The position numbers were made by a program, and so were the translations under genes. This document shows, in pieces, positions 1-8,922 of a DNA stretch of 40,853 bases. The stretch spans positions 1-40,853 of the forward strand of contig JAJZTZ010000007.1 of NCBI GenBank assembly GCA_021847305.1, written 5' to 3'. Source of the DNA: Pseudomonadota bacterium (lineage in GTDB: Bacteria; Pseudomonadota; Gammaproteobacteria; Burkholderiales; JAJZQI01). Positions within the stretch are counted from its first letter, which is position 1, and each line of letters starts with the position of its first letter. The notes below the pieces were generated by a model. It did no database searches and had not been told where the DNA came from. It saw only the letters and a program-made list of their open reading frames with translations.

Positions 1-482
1 ACCGCCTCGATCGCGACACCTCGGGTTTATTGGTATTGGGGCGCGGCAAGCAGATGCACCGCGAACTGAGCATCCTCTTCGCCGAGCGTAAAGTCAAAAA
101 GCGTTACATTGCCGTTGTCGCCGGCAAACTGGAACAGGATGCCGGCGAAATCAACCTGCCGCTGGCGCTGGACTGGCCCAACCGCCCGCTGCACCACGTC
201 AATCACGACACGGGCAAGCCGTCCTGCACCCGCTACACAGTGCTCGGCCACGATGCCGCGCACAACACCACCCGAGTCGAACTGGAGCCAGTCACAGGCC
301 GCTCACACCAGTTGCGCGTGCACATGCAGGCCATCGGCCACCCGATTGTCGGCGACGAGCTGTACGCGCCCGAGGACATCCGCCAGCAAGCCGAACGCCT
401 GTTGCTGCACGCCGCGACACTGGCATTCCGCCACCCGCACAGCGGCGCCGAGCTCGACTTTCACAGTCCGGCACCGTTCTGA
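1..482 (+). CDS. rluA: RluA-type pseudouridine synthase, 3' part only
   Basis: Partial gene cut by the window start; the frame is open from base 3. The first visible residues are RLDRDTSG, the catalytic motif of the RluA/RluC/RluD family, in which the Asp after Leu is the nucleophile. Further on, DWPNRP, HDTGKP and TGRSHQLRVHM are family signatures, and DWPNRP with the short C-terminus fits RluA (dual tRNA position 32 / 23S rRNA position 746 specificity) better than RluC or RluD. About 160 residues are visible and the missing part is the short N-terminal stretch of the catalytic domain. It ends with TGA 9 bases before the convergent EamA gene. RluA assignment is probable; another RluA-family member is the alternative. 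Confidence 0.85.
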   Translation, partial: RLDRDTSGLLVLGRGKQMHRELSILFAERKVKKRYIAVVAGKLEQDAGEINLPLALDWPNRPLHHVNHDTGKPSCTRYTVLGHDAAHNTTRVELEPVTGRSHQLRVHMQAIGHPIVGDELYAPEDIRQQAERLLLHAATLAFRHPHSGAELDFHSPAPF

Positions 483-490
483 TCGCTCAC

Positions 491-1384
491 TCAGGATAGG
501 ACTGACTTACGCCGGGGCAGCATCGTGATGCTCAGGCCGGCCAACACCAGCGCTCCGCCAATCAACTGCGCTGCCGTGGGCAGCACGCCGATCAGGGCCG
601 CCACGAGCATCGCCGACACCGGCACAAAATTCAGGAAAATCGCCGTGCGGCCGGCGCCCAGGCGTTCGATGCCGATATTCCAGAACAAGTAGGCCAGCAC
701 CGTACCGCCCACCGCCATGATCGCCAGCGCGATCAGGGAATGCATGTTCGGCATGCTACTCAGCGTCTCACTGCTAACCAATGCAGTCAGCGACAGCAAC
801 ACCGCCCCCATACCCATCACCAGCGTGGTATTCCCCAGCACCGAGCCTTTCGGCATGAAGCGGCGTATCAGCACGTTGTACAGCGCCCAGGCGACGTTAG
901 CCGCCAGCATCAGCAGATCGCCCCGGTCAAAATGCAGCGCCGCCAGGCGGTCCATATCCCCCTGACTGATCACCACCGCCACCCCGGCCAGGGCGACCGG
1001 CAACGCCAGCAATTGCCGCGCCGCGGGTATTTCATTGAGCAGCACAGCAGCCAGCAGGGTGGTCAGCAGCGGATTGGTCGCCATGATCAGCGCCGCACTA
1101 TCGGCACTGGTCGTCTTCAGGGCATTGAAAAACAGCAGATTGAACGCAGTGATCCCTACCAGCCCGAGCAGAAGATAGACACCGGCGTGCTGGCGCAACA
1201 GGTGCAGGAGCTTTTCGCCACGGTAACGCACAATCATGAACATCAGCAGGGCGCCGAGCAGAAAGCGAAAAGCCGCTGCCCACAGCGGAGGGAATCCTGA
1301 CAGCACCGGACCGGCCAGGACAAAATTGGCCCCCCAGAAAAACGCCGATACCAGCACCAGCAGATACGCAGTCATTGCACGCAT
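491..1384 (-). CDS. EamA-family (DMT superfamily) membrane transporter
   Basis: A 297-residue, very hydrophobic protein with about ten predicted membrane helices arranged as two EamA repeats (roughly residues 1-140 and 150-290). The first repeat starts with AFFWGANFVLAG, a common EamA opening, and both repeats contain the Pro/Gly-rich helices of drug/metabolite transporters. Members export metabolites such as amino acids; the substrate cannot be read from sequence. The ATG at 1384 is preceded by GGAA at suitable spacing; a second ATG at 1375 is possible. It is divergent from a LysR-type regulator across a 97-base shared promoter region, so control by that regulator is likely (inference). Confidence 0.85.
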   Translation of the reverse strand: MRAMTAYLLVLVSAFFWGANFVLAGPVLSGFPPLWAAAFRFLLGALLMFMIVRYRGEKLLHLLRQHAGVYLLLGLVGITAFNLLFFNALKTTSADSAALIMATNPLLTTLLAAVLLNEIPAARQLLALPVALAGVAVVISQGDMDRLAALHFDRGDLLMLAANVAWALYNVLIRRFMPKGSVLGNTTLVMGMGAVLLSLTALVSSETLSSMPNMHSLIALAIMAVGGTVLAYLFWNIGIERLGAGRTAIFLNFVPVSAMLVAALIGVLPTAAQLIGGALVLAGLSITMLPRRKSVLS

Positions 1385-1417
1385 GCTTATTCCAATCAGA
1401 AAAACTATCGTATACGC

Positions 1418-1446
1418 ACTATATGTTCACGTATAAATTGATTCAA
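1418..1446 (-). promoter_or_regulatory. Candidate sigma70 promoter for the EamA gene
   Basis: On the minus strand TTGAAT (1446-1441) and TATAGT (1423-1418) are separated by exactly 17 bases; they match the -35 and -10 consensus at 4 of 6 and 5 of 6 positions. Transcription would start near 1411, about 27 bases before the ATG at 1384. It overlaps the promoter proposed for the LysR gene on the other strand. Confidence 0.4.
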
Positions 1447-1454
1447 ACTATACT
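1426..1454 (+). promoter_or_regulatory. Candidate sigma70 promoter for the LysR gene
   Basis: TTCACG (1426-1431) and TATACT (1449-1454) are 17 bases apart and match the -35/-10 consensus at 4 of 6 and 5 of 6 positions. A start near 1461 leaves a 20-base leader before the ATG at 1482. The -35 box sits inside one arm of the inverted repeat TATACG (1411-1416) / CGTATA (1430-1435), a plausible LysR binding site that would allow autorepression. Confidence 0.4.
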
Positions 1455-1481
1455 TTCTTGACCTGCACTTAAGAAAATCTT

Positions 1482-2375
1482 ATGCCAAGACAACTACCCC
1501 AGCTAAATGCCGTCAAAGTTTTTGAAGCTGCCGCCCGGCATGGTTCATTTGCACGTGCGGCAGAAGAACTGCATGTTACACCCGCGGCCGTCAGCCAGCA
1601 GATCAAGTTGCTGGAGGATTATCTCGGCACTGCCTTGTTCCGCAGAGGCAAAAAACTCGCCCTGAGCGAACCGGCCGAAACGATGCTGCCGCTGATTTCC
1701 GAAGCACTGGATCAGATTGAACGTGCCGTCATACGCGTCCGCACGCCTCCGGCGGATGGCCCGCTGATCCTCTCCACACCGCCCGCCTTTGCCTCGCACT
1801 GGCTGATTCCGCGCATGGATGCCTTCCACACCCGCCATCCGGACATTGAACTGCATCTGATGGCAACCCGACGGCTGGTGGATTTCGCACTGGAAGATGT
1901 CGACATGGCGATCCGTTTCGGCAGCGGCGATTACCCCGGCCTGCAGGTCGAGCGTCTGACCCGGGAATCCATCGTCGCCGTTGCCGCGCCGAAAATTGCC
2001 AGCGCCATCGACTCGCCCGCAGACCTGCTCAATTACAACCTGCTGCAGGACCAGTGGCACACCCGCGAAGGGCTGTTTCCCGACTGGCCGACCTGGCTGG
2101 CAACACTGGGCATTAGCGCGGACGGCAATCTGCGTATCCGCCATTACGGCGACGCCAGCCTGGCTTTGCAGGCGGCTGTTTCGGGACTGGGTGTCGCGCT
2201 GATATGGAAAAGCCTGGCGCAGGAAGAACTCAAGAGCGGCCGGCTGGTACAACTGCTCGGGCAGGCCATTCCCACCAGCCTCGGCTATCACCTTGTCACC
2301 CCGCGCAATCGGGCCAATCTGCCCAAGGTGACCGCTTTCCGCAACTGGCTTATGGAACAGGAACATTTAGCATGA
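1482..2375 (+). CDS. LysR-family transcriptional regulator, GcvA-like
   Basis: A 297-residue protein of usual LysR length. The N-terminal winged helix-turn-helix (residues about 5-65) shows LNAVKVFEAAARHGSF, AAEELHVTPAAVSQQIK and LFRR, the pattern of the GcvA/AmpR branch of LysR regulators. Residues about 90-295 form the periplasmic-binding-protein-like effector domain. GcvA proteins control glycine cleavage in enterobacteria, but no gcv gene is here and the divergent gene is an EamA exporter, so it more likely controls that exporter (inference). Its stop overlaps the start of acyP in an ATGA arrangement, so acyP is co-transcribed. Confidence 0.9.
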   Translation: MPRQLPQLNAVKVFEAAARHGSFARAAEELHVTPAAVSQQIKLLEDYLGTALFRRGKKLALSEPAETMLPLISEALDQIERAVIRVRTPPADGPLILSTPPAFASHWLIPRMDAFHTRHPDIELHLMATRRLVDFALEDVDMAIRFGSGDYPGLQVERLTRESIVAVAAPKIASAIDSPADLLNYNLLQDQWHTREGLFPDWPTWLATLGISADGNLRIRHYGDASLALQAAVSGLGVALIWKSLAQEELKSGRLVQLLGQAIPTSLGYHLVTPRNRANLPKVTAFRNWLMEQEHLA

Positions 2376-2644
2376 TAACCCGCCACCTTCTCATCAGCGG
2401 ACGCGTACAGGGCGTGTATTACCGCGAAAGCATGCGTCAGGAAGCCGAGCAACTGGGTGTGACCGGCTGGGTCAGGAATCTCGCTGACGGACGGGTGGAG
2501 GCAATGGTGCAGGGGTCAGACAGCGCGGTTGCAGCCATCATCGAGTGGGCACGCCGGGGACCGCCCGCAGCCCAGGTAAATGAAATCCTGATTGCCCCGG
2601 CAGACGGTCATTTCAGCGACTTCAGCCGCCGGCCGAGCACCTGA
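2372..2644 (+). CDS. acyP: Acylphosphatase
   Basis: A 90-residue protein, the normal size for the family, which hydrolyses acyl phosphates. The N-terminal SGRVQGVYYRESM carries the phosphate-binding loop with the catalytic Arg (GRVQGVxxR), and GWVRNLADGRVEA contains the catalytic Asn and the second signature. The ATG at 2372 overlaps the LysR stop by four bases, indicating translational coupling; a longer in-frame upstream extension from 2204 would lie inside the LysR gene and lacks family similarity. It ends 10 bases from convergent murB, with no room for a separate terminator. Confidence 0.95.
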   Translation: MITRHLLISGRVQGVYYRESMRQEAEQLGVTGWVRNLADGRVEAMVQGSDSAVAAIIEWARRGPPAAQVNEILIAPADGHFSDFSRRPST

Positions 2645-2654
2645 GACGCCGCAA

Positions 2655-3671
2655 TCACAATTTGTTCGGCTCCGGCTCCAGCTCCACGCCAAAGCGCGCC
2701 TTGACCGCGGCACGAATTTTTTCCGCCAGCGCCCATAATTCAGCACCGCTTGCGCGACCGTAGTTGACCAGCACCAGGGCATGCTTCTCATGCACCCCGG
2801 CGTCGCCGTCGCGGTAACCTTTGAAGCCGCACTGCTCGATCAGCCATGCGGCGGGAATCTTGGCCAGGCCGCTGCCAGCCGGATAAACCGGCATCGCCGC
2901 ATTTTCCGCCTTAAGCGAATCGGCCTGGCTTTGCGACACGACCGGGTTTTTGAAAAAACTGCCGGCATTGCCGAGTACGGCAGGGTCGGGCAGCTTGCTG
3001 TGACGCACGGCGCAGATGGCCCGGCGCACCCGCGCGGGCGTAAGCGGACCGCTGTCCTGCTGAGCCGCCAGCGCTTCCGGCACGCCGGGATAATCAAGGC
3101 GGGGAGTGAAAGCATGCGGCAAGGAAAAAACCACCGCACTGATCAGGTAACGGCCCGGCTGACGTTTGAAAATGCTGTCACGATAGGAAAAACGGCACTC
3201 GTCCGCAGTAAACTTCACCGCCCGGCCGGTAGCCAGATCAAGCGCTTCAACGCATTCCACCACATCCTTCAGCTCAACGCCGTAGGCACCGATATTCTGC
3301 ACCGGAGCGGCACCGACATGACCGGGAATACAGGACAGATTTTCCAGCCCGGCAAAACCCTGCTCGACCGTCCAGCCGACAAATCCATCCCAGCTTTCCC
3401 CGGCACAGGCGCGCACCCGCACACGCCCGGTATCACTGGAGAGCACCGTGCGCCCAAGGAAATGCGGCTGCAGCAGCACACCGGGAAAATCACCGGTGAG
3501 CAGCAGGTTGCTGCCGCCACCCAACACAAACAAGGGTAAAGCGGCAAAACGCGGGTCAGCCAGGAAATCCGCCAACTCGGCGGGCGACTCCAGGGTGACG
3601 AGGTAGCGAGCCCTGGCACTCACATGGAAGGTATTGAGCCCTTGCAGCGGGGCCTGTTCGACCACCTGCAT
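2655..3671 (-). CDS. murB: UDP-N-acetylenolpyruvoylglucosamine reductase
   Basis: A 338-residue type I MurB, the cytoplasmic FAD enzyme that reduces UDP-GlcNAc-enolpyruvate to UDP-MurNAc with NADPH. The FAD-binding domain shows LGGGSNLL and IPGHVGAAPVQNIGAYG; the catalytic Ser lies in GNAGSFFKNPVV, and the C-terminal GVELEPE carries the conserved Glu. Its start codon shares one base with the stop of queC (TGATG), so it is the distal gene of the tol-que run. Association with queC/queE is not functional and is probably operon packing. Confidence 0.95.
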   Translation of the reverse strand: MQVVEQAPLQGLNTFHVSARARYLVTLESPAELADFLADPRFAALPLFVLGGGSNLLLTGDFPGVLLQPHFLGRTVLSSDTGRVRVRACAGESWDGFVGWTVEQGFAGLENLSCIPGHVGAAPVQNIGAYGVELKDVVECVEALDLATGRAVKFTADECRFSYRDSIFKRQPGRYLISAVVFSLPHAFTPRLDYPGVPEALAAQQDSGPLTPARVRRAICAVRHSKLPDPAVLGNAGSFFKNPVVSQSQADSLKAENAAMPVYPAGSGLAKIPAAWLIEQCGFKGYRDGDAGVHEKHALVLVNYGRASGAELWALAEKIRAAVKARFGVELEPEPNKL

Positions 3672-4351
3672 CAGGCGCTCTGATAACGGGTGGGATCAGG
3701 CACCCCGGCCGCCACAAAGCCTTCATGGCGCAGCCGGCAGGAATCGCATTTGCCGCAGGCACGGCCGTCGGCATCGGCCTGATAGCACGACACAGTCTGG
3801 GAATAATCGACCCCCAGGGCCGTGCCGCTGCGAATGATATCGGCCTTGGACAGATCAATCAGCGGCGCATGGATGGTGGTATGCAAGCCCTCCACACCGG
3901 CCTTGGTGGCAAGATTGGCCATGCGCTCGAAGGCGGCAATGTATTCCGGACGGCAATCCGGATAACCGGAGTAATCCACGGCGTTCACGCCGACGAAAAT
4001 ATCCCGGCTGCCCAGCACCTCGGCCCAGGCCAACGCCAGACTGAGCATGATGGTATTGCGCGCCGGCACGTAGGTAACGGGGATGCCTTCGGTCGGTGCC
4101 TCGGGCACGGCAATGGAGCTGTCGGTCAGTGCGGAGCCGCCGAACAGCGTCAGATCGATCTTCGCCACCTTGTGTGCCGCGGCGCCCTGCAGCTGCGCCA
4201 CGCGGTCAGCCGCATTCAGCTCGGCCACATGGCGCTGGCCATAATCCAGACTCAGGGCATAGCAGGCAAACCCCTGACTGCGGGCGATCGCCAGCACCGT
4301 AGCGGAGTCCAGTCCGCCGGACAACAGGACTACAGCGGGTTTTGTGCTCAT
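3671..4351 (-). CDS. queC: 7-cyano-7-deazaguanine synthase QueC
   Basis: A 226-residue protein converting 7-carboxy-7-deazaguanine to preQ0 with ATP and ammonia in queuosine synthesis. The N-terminal [14 protein letters not shown] is the PP-loop ATP pyrophosphatase motif, [13 protein letters not shown] is a QueC signature, and the C-terminal [17 protein letters not shown] supplies the four zinc-binding cysteines. It overlaps queE by four bases (ATGA) and murB by one base, so it is translationally coupled on both sides. QueE, directly upstream, makes its substrate. Confidence 0.97.
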   Translation of the reverse strand: MSTKPAVVLLSGGLDSATVLAIARSQGFACYALSLDYGQRHVAELNAADRVAQLQGAAAHKVAKIDLTLFGGSALTDSSIAVPEAPTEGIPVTYVPARNTIMLSLALAWAEVLGSRDIFVGVNAVDYSGYPDCRPEYIAAFERMANLATKAGVEGLHTTIHAPLIDLSKADIIRSGTALGVDYSQTVSCYQADADGRACGKCDSCRLRHEGFVAAGVPDPTRYQSA

Positions 4352-4998
4352 TTGCCTTTAGCGTCTTGCCAGAGAATTTTGTGCAGCTGCAGCTGGAATC
4401 TGACCGGCAGCTGATCGCGCAGAATCCACTCAGCCAGCTGACGCGGAGGCAACGAGCCATGCACAGGCGAGAACAGCACCGGACAGGTGTCGGCCAGATT
4501 ATAGCGCGCCAGCACATCGCGCGCCCAGGCGTAATCGGCACTGTCGCAAATGACGAATTTGACTTCGTCGTGCGCGCTCAGCAGCGGCAGGTTTTCCCAG
4601 CGGTTTTTGTCCATTTCGCCCGAAGCCGGCGTCTTGATGTCGACGATCCGCGACACGCGCGCATCGACCCTGCTGATATCGAGTGCTCCACTGGTTTCCA
4701 GCGAAACGCTGTAACCCGCATCGCATAGGCGGGTCAGCAACGGCAGGCAGTTTTTCTGCGCCAGTGGTTCGCCGCCTGTTACAGTGACATAACGGCTGCG
4801 ATAACGCCCCACCTGCTGCAAGATGTCATCCAGGGATTGAGTCTGACCGCCGGTAAAGGCATAGGCCGTGTCGCAATACCCGCAGCGCAACGGGCAGCCG
4901 GTCAGCCGTACGAACACCGTGGGCAGACCGATGCGACTGGTCTCGCCCTGCAGTGAATAGAAAATTTCGCTGATACGCAGCGACAGGTCTGCAGCCAA
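4348..4998 (-). CDS. queE: 7-carboxy-7-deazaguanine synthase QueE (radical SAM)
   Basis: A 216-residue radical SAM enzyme that converts 6-carboxytetrahydropterin to 7-carboxy-7-deazaguanine. The N-terminus IFYSLQGE and [19 protein letters not shown] give the QueE start and the CxxxCxxC 4Fe-4S site; VTGGEPL follows as the SAM-binding GGE motif. The gene abuts the cpoB stop without a gap and overlaps queC by four bases. A queC-queE pair behind tol-pal is a recurrent proteobacterial order. No queD is in the window. Confidence 0.97.
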   Translation of the reverse strand: MAADLSLRISEIFYSLQGETSRIGLPTVFVRLTGCPLRCGYCDTAYAFTGGQTQSLDDILQQVGRYRSRYVTVTGGEPLAQKNCLPLLTRLCDAGYSVSLETSGALDISRVDARVSRIVDIKTPASGEMDKNRWENLPLLSAHDEVKFVICDSADYAWARDVLARYNLADTCPVLFSPVHGSLPPRQLAEWILRDQLPVRFQLQLHKILWQDAKGK

Positions 4999-5808
4999 CT
5001 ACTTGCCTTGCTTGGCTTTGCCCAGGCGGGCCTTGGCTTTTTCCCCCGCCGGGGTCAGAGGATATTTGGCCACCAGTGCCTCCAGGGTTTTACGCGCGGC
5101 TTTTTCCTGGCCCAGCTCCTGCTGGCTGCTGGCGATATTCAGCATGGCGTCGGGCACTTTTTCGCTATCGGGCCAGTTGCTGATGAGTTTTTGCTGTTCC
5201 TTGACGGCGGACTTGAAGTCGCGCAAGGAGAAATAGGAATTACCGATCCAGTATTGCGCACTGGGAGCCAGTCCGCTCTTTGGATAGGTGGTCATGAAAC
5301 TTTGGAAGCTGACAATGGCGCCGGCGTAATTGCCCACCTTGAACTGCCCCAGGGCGGTTTCGTAGGCCTTGGCTTCCTGAGCCGGATCGGTTGACGTCAG
5401 CACGGCATTCTTGCCGTCCTTGCCTGCGGTATCACTGGCAGCCACGGACGAGGCAGCCACTGCTCCGCCGCCTTCCAGACGCCGCACGCGGGTGTCCAGA
5501 TCGACGTAGAAATCTTTTTGCCGTTTTTGCGTGTTATCCAGGTTATTGCTCAACACTTCTACCTGGCCGCGTAATTGGGCTACTTCCTGCTTTAACTGCT
5601 CGATTTGCTGCAGCAGGTCGAGTCGACCCTGTTGCTGCTGTGCGAGCGAGTCTTCCACCGCCTGCACGCGCGTAAGCGCCTGCTGGGCCGATGCACGAGC
5701 CTCGTCATCGGTAAGCAGGCCGGCACTTGCAGTGCCGGCCCACGCGAGACAGGCCAGCGCGATGAGCGATCGTTTCAGCACAATCGAATTCTCACGCACA
5801 CCCTTCAT
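4999..5808 (-). CDS. cpoB: Tol-Pal associated periplasmic coordinator CpoB (YbgF)
   Basis: A 269-residue periplasmic protein coordinating outer-membrane constriction and peptidoglycan synthesis with TolA. A signal peptide (SLIALACLAWAGTASA) precedes a coiled-coil trimerisation region rich in Gln/Leu heptads at about residues 35-105, an Ala/Gly linker, and C-terminal TPR repeats beginning near YETALGQFKVGNYAGA. The ATG at 5808 is used, but GTG codons at residues 4 and 10 are possible starts and would give a more compact signal peptide. It lies 3 bases after pal and directly before queE. Confidence 0.93.
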   Translation of the reverse strand: MKGVRENSIVLKRSLIALACLAWAGTASAGLLTDDEARASAQQALTRVQAVEDSLAQQQQGRLDLLQQIEQLKQEVAQLRGQVEVLSNNLDNTQKRQKDFYVDLDTRVRRLEGGGAVAASSVAASDTAGKDGKNAVLTSTDPAQEAKAYETALGQFKVGNYAGAIVSFQSFMTTYPKSGLAPSAQYWIGNSYFSLRDFKSAVKEQQKLISNWPDSEKVPDAMLNIASSQQELGQEKAARKTLEALVAKYPLTPAGEKAKARLGKAKQGK

Positions 5809-5811
5809 GCA

Positions 5812-6312
5812 TTATTCGCCCGGGTAGACGATGTCTGCACGACGGTTCTGGCTCCAGGCAGCTTCATCGTTGCCGGTTGCCTTGGGCTTTTCTTCGCCGA
5901 AGCTGATGGTTTCGATCTGGCCGTCTTTAACGCCCAGAACGTTCATCATCTTCTTCACGGCGTCGGCACGACGCTGACCCAGGGCCAGGTTGTACTCACG
6001 GCTGCCGCGTTCGTCGGTGTTACCCTGGATGGTCACTTTTACGTCAGAGTGATCGTTCAGGTATTTGGCGTGAGCTTCAACCATCGGCTTGTATTCGTCT
6101 TTCACAGCACTCTTGTCGAAGTCGAAGTAAACACTGCGCTTGGACAGGATGTTGTTCGGATCGGTCAGCGGATTAACAGCAGCCTGGCTCGCGCCGGAAG
6201 CCGCAGCGCCCTGGCCGCTCTTGTCCTGTACTGCAGCACCTTCTTTGGTACCGGTGCTTGCACAACCGGCCAGAGCGCTCACTACCAGCAAACCCAACAA
6301 CGCTTTCTTCAT
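5812..6312 (-). CDS. pal: Peptidoglycan-associated lipoprotein Pal
   Basis: A 166-residue outer-membrane lipoprotein. The signal MKKALLGLLVVSALAGC ends in a lipobox (LAGC), so Cys is lipidated. The C-terminal OmpA-like domain has VYFDFDKSAVKDEY and GNTDERGSREYNLALGQRRA, the peptidoglycan (diaminopimelate) binding signature. The start is set by the lipoprotein signal and a strong AGGAGA upstream; a 36-residue upstream extension in frame is not supported. It links the outer membrane to peptidoglycan and binds TolB, encoded just upstream with a 40-base gap. Confidence 0.97.
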   Translation of the reverse strand: MKKALLGLLVVSALAGCASTGTKEGAAVQDKSGQGAAASGASQAAVNPLTDPNNILSKRSVYFDFDKSAVKDEYKPMVEAHAKYLNDHSDVKVTIQGNTDERGSREYNLALGQRRADAVKKMMNVLGVKDGQIETISFGEEKPKATGNDEAAWSQNRRADIVYPGE

Positions 6313-6352
6313 GCTTCTTTCTCCTTGGTTAATTAATATGATAACACCTAAA

Positions 6353-7639
6353 TTACTGTCCCACAGCCTTGGGCAACGGCCCCCAGGCAGGTTCCCGCAC
6401 ATCGCCCGCCTTGGAGGCAAGCCGCTGCTTCACGCGTCCGTCGGCGGAAACCGCCGCCAGCACGCCGCGTCCATTCACCTCAGTAGCATAGAGGATAATT
6501 TTGCCGTTAGGCGCAAAACTGGGCGATTCATCCTCGCGCGTATCCGACAGCACCTGCATCTGCCGGCTGGCCAGATCCATGATCGTCACGTGATCGCCGC
6601 CTTCACGGTGCACATACACCAGCTGACTGCCGTCCGGGCTGACCTGCGGCGATACGTTATAGGCGCCGTCGAATGTCAGGCGTTCGGCCGTTCCGCCACC
6701 AGCCGGCAGGCGATAAACCTGCGGCGAGCCGCCGCGGTCCGAGGTAAAGTAGATCCACTGACCATCGGCCGACCAGAATGGTTCGGTATCAATGCCGCTG
6801 CTGGTCATCAGCCGGGTTGCCGGCCCGCCCTGAGCGCCAATGGTATAAATCTGCGTATCGCCGGCCCGGGTCAGCGCAATCGCCAGCTTAGTGCCGTCCG
6901 GCGACCAGGCCGGCGCACTGTTGCTGCCCTTGAAGTTCGCCAGCACATAACGCTGACCGGTATTGACGTTCTGCACGTAAATCACCGGCTTCCTGCTTTC
7001 GAACGACACATAGGCCAGCCGCTGTCCGTCCGGCGCCCAGGTGGGGGAAATGATCGGCTCATTCGAGGCCAGCACCGTCTGCGCACCTTCACCGTCGGCA
7101 TCGGCAACCTGCAGTTCATAGCGGCGGCCCATTTTCATCACATAAGCGATACGGGTACTGAACACACCGACGTCGCCGGTCAGCTTCTGGTAAATCACGT
7201 CGGCAATTTTATGCGCCGTGGCACGCAGCTGCGCCGGGCTGATGACATAGCTGACGCCCGCCAGCTGCATCTGACGCACCACATCCAGCAGGCGGAAATG
7301 CACTTCCAGCTGCCCATTCGGCTGCGGCGTGATTTTGCCGATGGCCATGGCATCGGCCCCGCGTGACTGCCAGTCGGGATAACGCACATCCTGCGGCTCG
7401 ATCGGCGCCGGCACCACGCCGCTCGGATCGATCATCTTGAACATGCCGCTGCGTTGCAGGTCGGCGCTGACGATCTGACTGATGTGCTGTGGCAGGCCTG
7501 CCTCGCCGCCGAACGGCACGATAGCAACAGGAATCTGGTTGGCGGCACCGCCAACAATGTCGATTTGCAACGCCGCCCGCGCCGGCACAGCCGCCAACAG
7601 GAGCATTGCAATAAACAGACGGATCAACTGGTACAACAT
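6353..7639 (-). CDS. tolB: Tol-Pal system periplasmic protein TolB
   Basis: A 428-residue periplasmic protein with a signal peptide ending AVPARA, an N-terminal alpha/beta domain (about residues 25-165) and a six-bladed beta-propeller built of WSPDG/SPDG repeats (about 185-420), for example ISPTWAPDGQRLAY, APAWSPDGTKLA and PFWSADGQWIYF. The propeller binds Pal and the N-terminal strand region contacts TolA. Normal length. It follows tolA by 18 bases and precedes pal. Confidence 0.97.
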   Translation of the reverse strand: MLYQLIRLFIAMLLLAAVPARAALQIDIVGGAANQIPVAIVPFGGEAGLPQHISQIVSADLQRSGMFKMIDPSGVVPAPIEPQDVRYPDWQSRGADAMAIGKITPQPNGQLEVHFRLLDVVRQMQLAGVSYVISPAQLRATAHKIADVIYQKLTGDVGVFSTRIAYVMKMGRRYELQVADADGEGAQTVLASNEPIISPTWAPDGQRLAYVSFESRKPVIYVQNVNTGQRYVLANFKGSNSAPAWSPDGTKLAIALTRAGDTQIYTIGAQGGPATRLMTSSGIDTEPFWSADGQWIYFTSDRGGSPQVYRLPAGGGTAERLTFDGAYNVSPQVSPDGSQLVYVHREGGDHVTIMDLASRQMQVLSDTREDESPSFAPNGKIILYATEVNGRGVLAAVSADGRVKQRLASKAGDVREPAWGPLPKAVGQ

Positions 7640-7657
7640 GGCTCTGAATAAATACCT

Positions 7658-8497
7658 TTACTCAACAGGGCGGAATTTCAGCATCAAATCCCGATAATCC
7701 CCGAATAACGAAGGATCGGGCGGCAACGGCAAGGGGTCGGACTTGCGAATTGCCCGCTCGACTGCGCTATCGTACCCGGAGTGTCCACTACTTTTTATTA
7801 AGCGAACATTAAGCACTGAACCGCCGGGCAACAATGTCACTTCAAAAACCGCCTCCGGATTGCCAGCCATATCTGGCGGAACGACTACATTATGACGAAT
7901 CTTGGCACGAATTTTATCAATATAATCCGCTTTCAGCTTATTGCCAGCACTGGCCGCCTGGGCTGCCGCCACAGCCTGCTGTTTCTGCATTTGCGCCAAC
8001 TGCGCCTGCTGCCGCATCAATTCCTTCAGAATCGGATCGCTGTCGGACGTGGGCTCGGTCTTTTTCACTTCCTTCTTCACCGGCTCCGGCTTTTTTACCG
8101 GTTCGGTTTTCTTTTCCGCCTCCTTAGGCGGCTCTTTCGGCTTGTCTTTGGGCTTGTCGTCTTTTTTCGGCTGCTTCAGCGCAATATCGGGCTTGGCCGG
8201 CTGCACATGCTCCTGCGGCACCGGTTTCGGCTCGGGCGCCGGTTTGGGTTCCGGCTTGGGCTCGGGTTGCGGCTGCGTATGCGCCGGCTTCGGCGCCACC
8301 TGTTTGACCGCCGTATGCGGCGCCACCGGCAGGTCCGACCACAACTCCGCTTCCACCCCGGCCGGCTCGGTGTTATGCCAGCTCACGCCCCAGATGAGCA
8401 TGGCCAGCAGCACGGCATGCACGGCCAGCGCCAGCAGCAAGGCCAGCCACTTGCCTTCTTCCTGTTCCTGAGCGCCGTGCATTGCCGCCATGGACAT
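7658..8497 (-). CDS. tolA: Cell-envelope protein TolA
   Basis: A 279-residue protein with one N-terminal transmembrane helix (about residues 17-40, WLALLLALAVHAVLLAMLIWGV) including the SHLS-like region that contacts TolQR. The middle domain is mostly Pro/Lys/Glu-rich, with EPKPEPKPAPEPKPVP and KKxEPVKKPEP repeats, then a short Gln/Ala helix (about 165-190), rather than the long Ala/Lys helix of enterobacterial TolA. The C-terminal TolA/TonB-like domain (about 195-279) starts at DYIDKIRAKIRHNVV. It transmits proton-motive-force energy from TolQR to Pal/TolB. The ATG overlaps the tolR stop by one base (TGATG). Confidence 0.93.
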   Translation of the reverse strand: MSMAAMHGAQEQEEGKWLALLLALAVHAVLLAMLIWGVSWHNTEPAGVEAELWSDLPVAPHTAVKQVAPKPAHTQPQPEPKPEPKPAPEPKPVPQEHVQPAKPDIALKQPKKDDKPKDKPKEPPKEAEKKTEPVKKPEPVKKEVKKTEPTSDSDPILKELMRQQAQLAQMQKQQAVAAAQAASAGNKLKADYIDKIRAKIRHNVVVPPDMAGNPEAVFEVTLLPGGSVLNVRLIKSSGHSGYDSAVERAIRKSDPLPLPPDPSLFGDYRDLMLKFRPVE

Positions 8498-8922
8498 CAG
8501 TTGGTCAGGCTCTTGGCCAGCAGACCGACACGTTTAACCTGATTCTGCTGCAGCATGTCCATCACCTTGAGTACGCTTTCGTAACGCACATCCTTGTCTG
8601 CTGCAATCACCACCGGCTGATCCGGGTTGGTCGCCTGCTTGGCGCGCACCTGCTCGAGCAGGCCCTGCTCGTCAACGGTTTGCGCCTTGGCGGTTTCACC
8701 GGTATCGCGCAATTTCAGGCTGCCATCCTTTTCTATGGTCACTTCCAGTGGCGCGACCGGCGGCTTGAGCTGCTGCCCCACCTGCGGCAGCTCGATCTCG
8801 CCCGGATTCATCATCGGCGCGGTCACCATGAAAATGATCAGCAGCACCAGCATCACGTCGATATACGGCACGACGTTAATCTGGTTCATCTGCCGCCGCG
8901 CGCGGCGTCCGCCTCGACTCAT
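8497..8922 (-). CDS. tolR: Tol-Pal system proton channel subunit TolR
   Basis: A 141-residue ExbD/TolR-family protein. A short cytoplasmic Arg-rich N-terminus is followed by one transmembrane helix, NVVPYIDVMLVLLIIFMVT, whose conserved Asp is the proton-carrying residue. The rest is a periplasmic domain with ITADK-like strands (VVIAADKDVRYESVL). It overlaps tolQ by four bases and tolA by one, consistent with fixed stoichiometry of the TolQRA motor. Confidence 0.97.
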   Translation of the reverse strand: MSRGGRRARRQMNQINVVPYIDVMLVLLIIFMVTAPMMNPGEIELPQVGQQLKPPVAPLEVTIEKDGSLKLRDTGETAKAQTVDEQGLLEQVRAKQATNPDQPVVIAADKDVRYESVLKVMDMLQQNQVKRVGLLAKSLTN

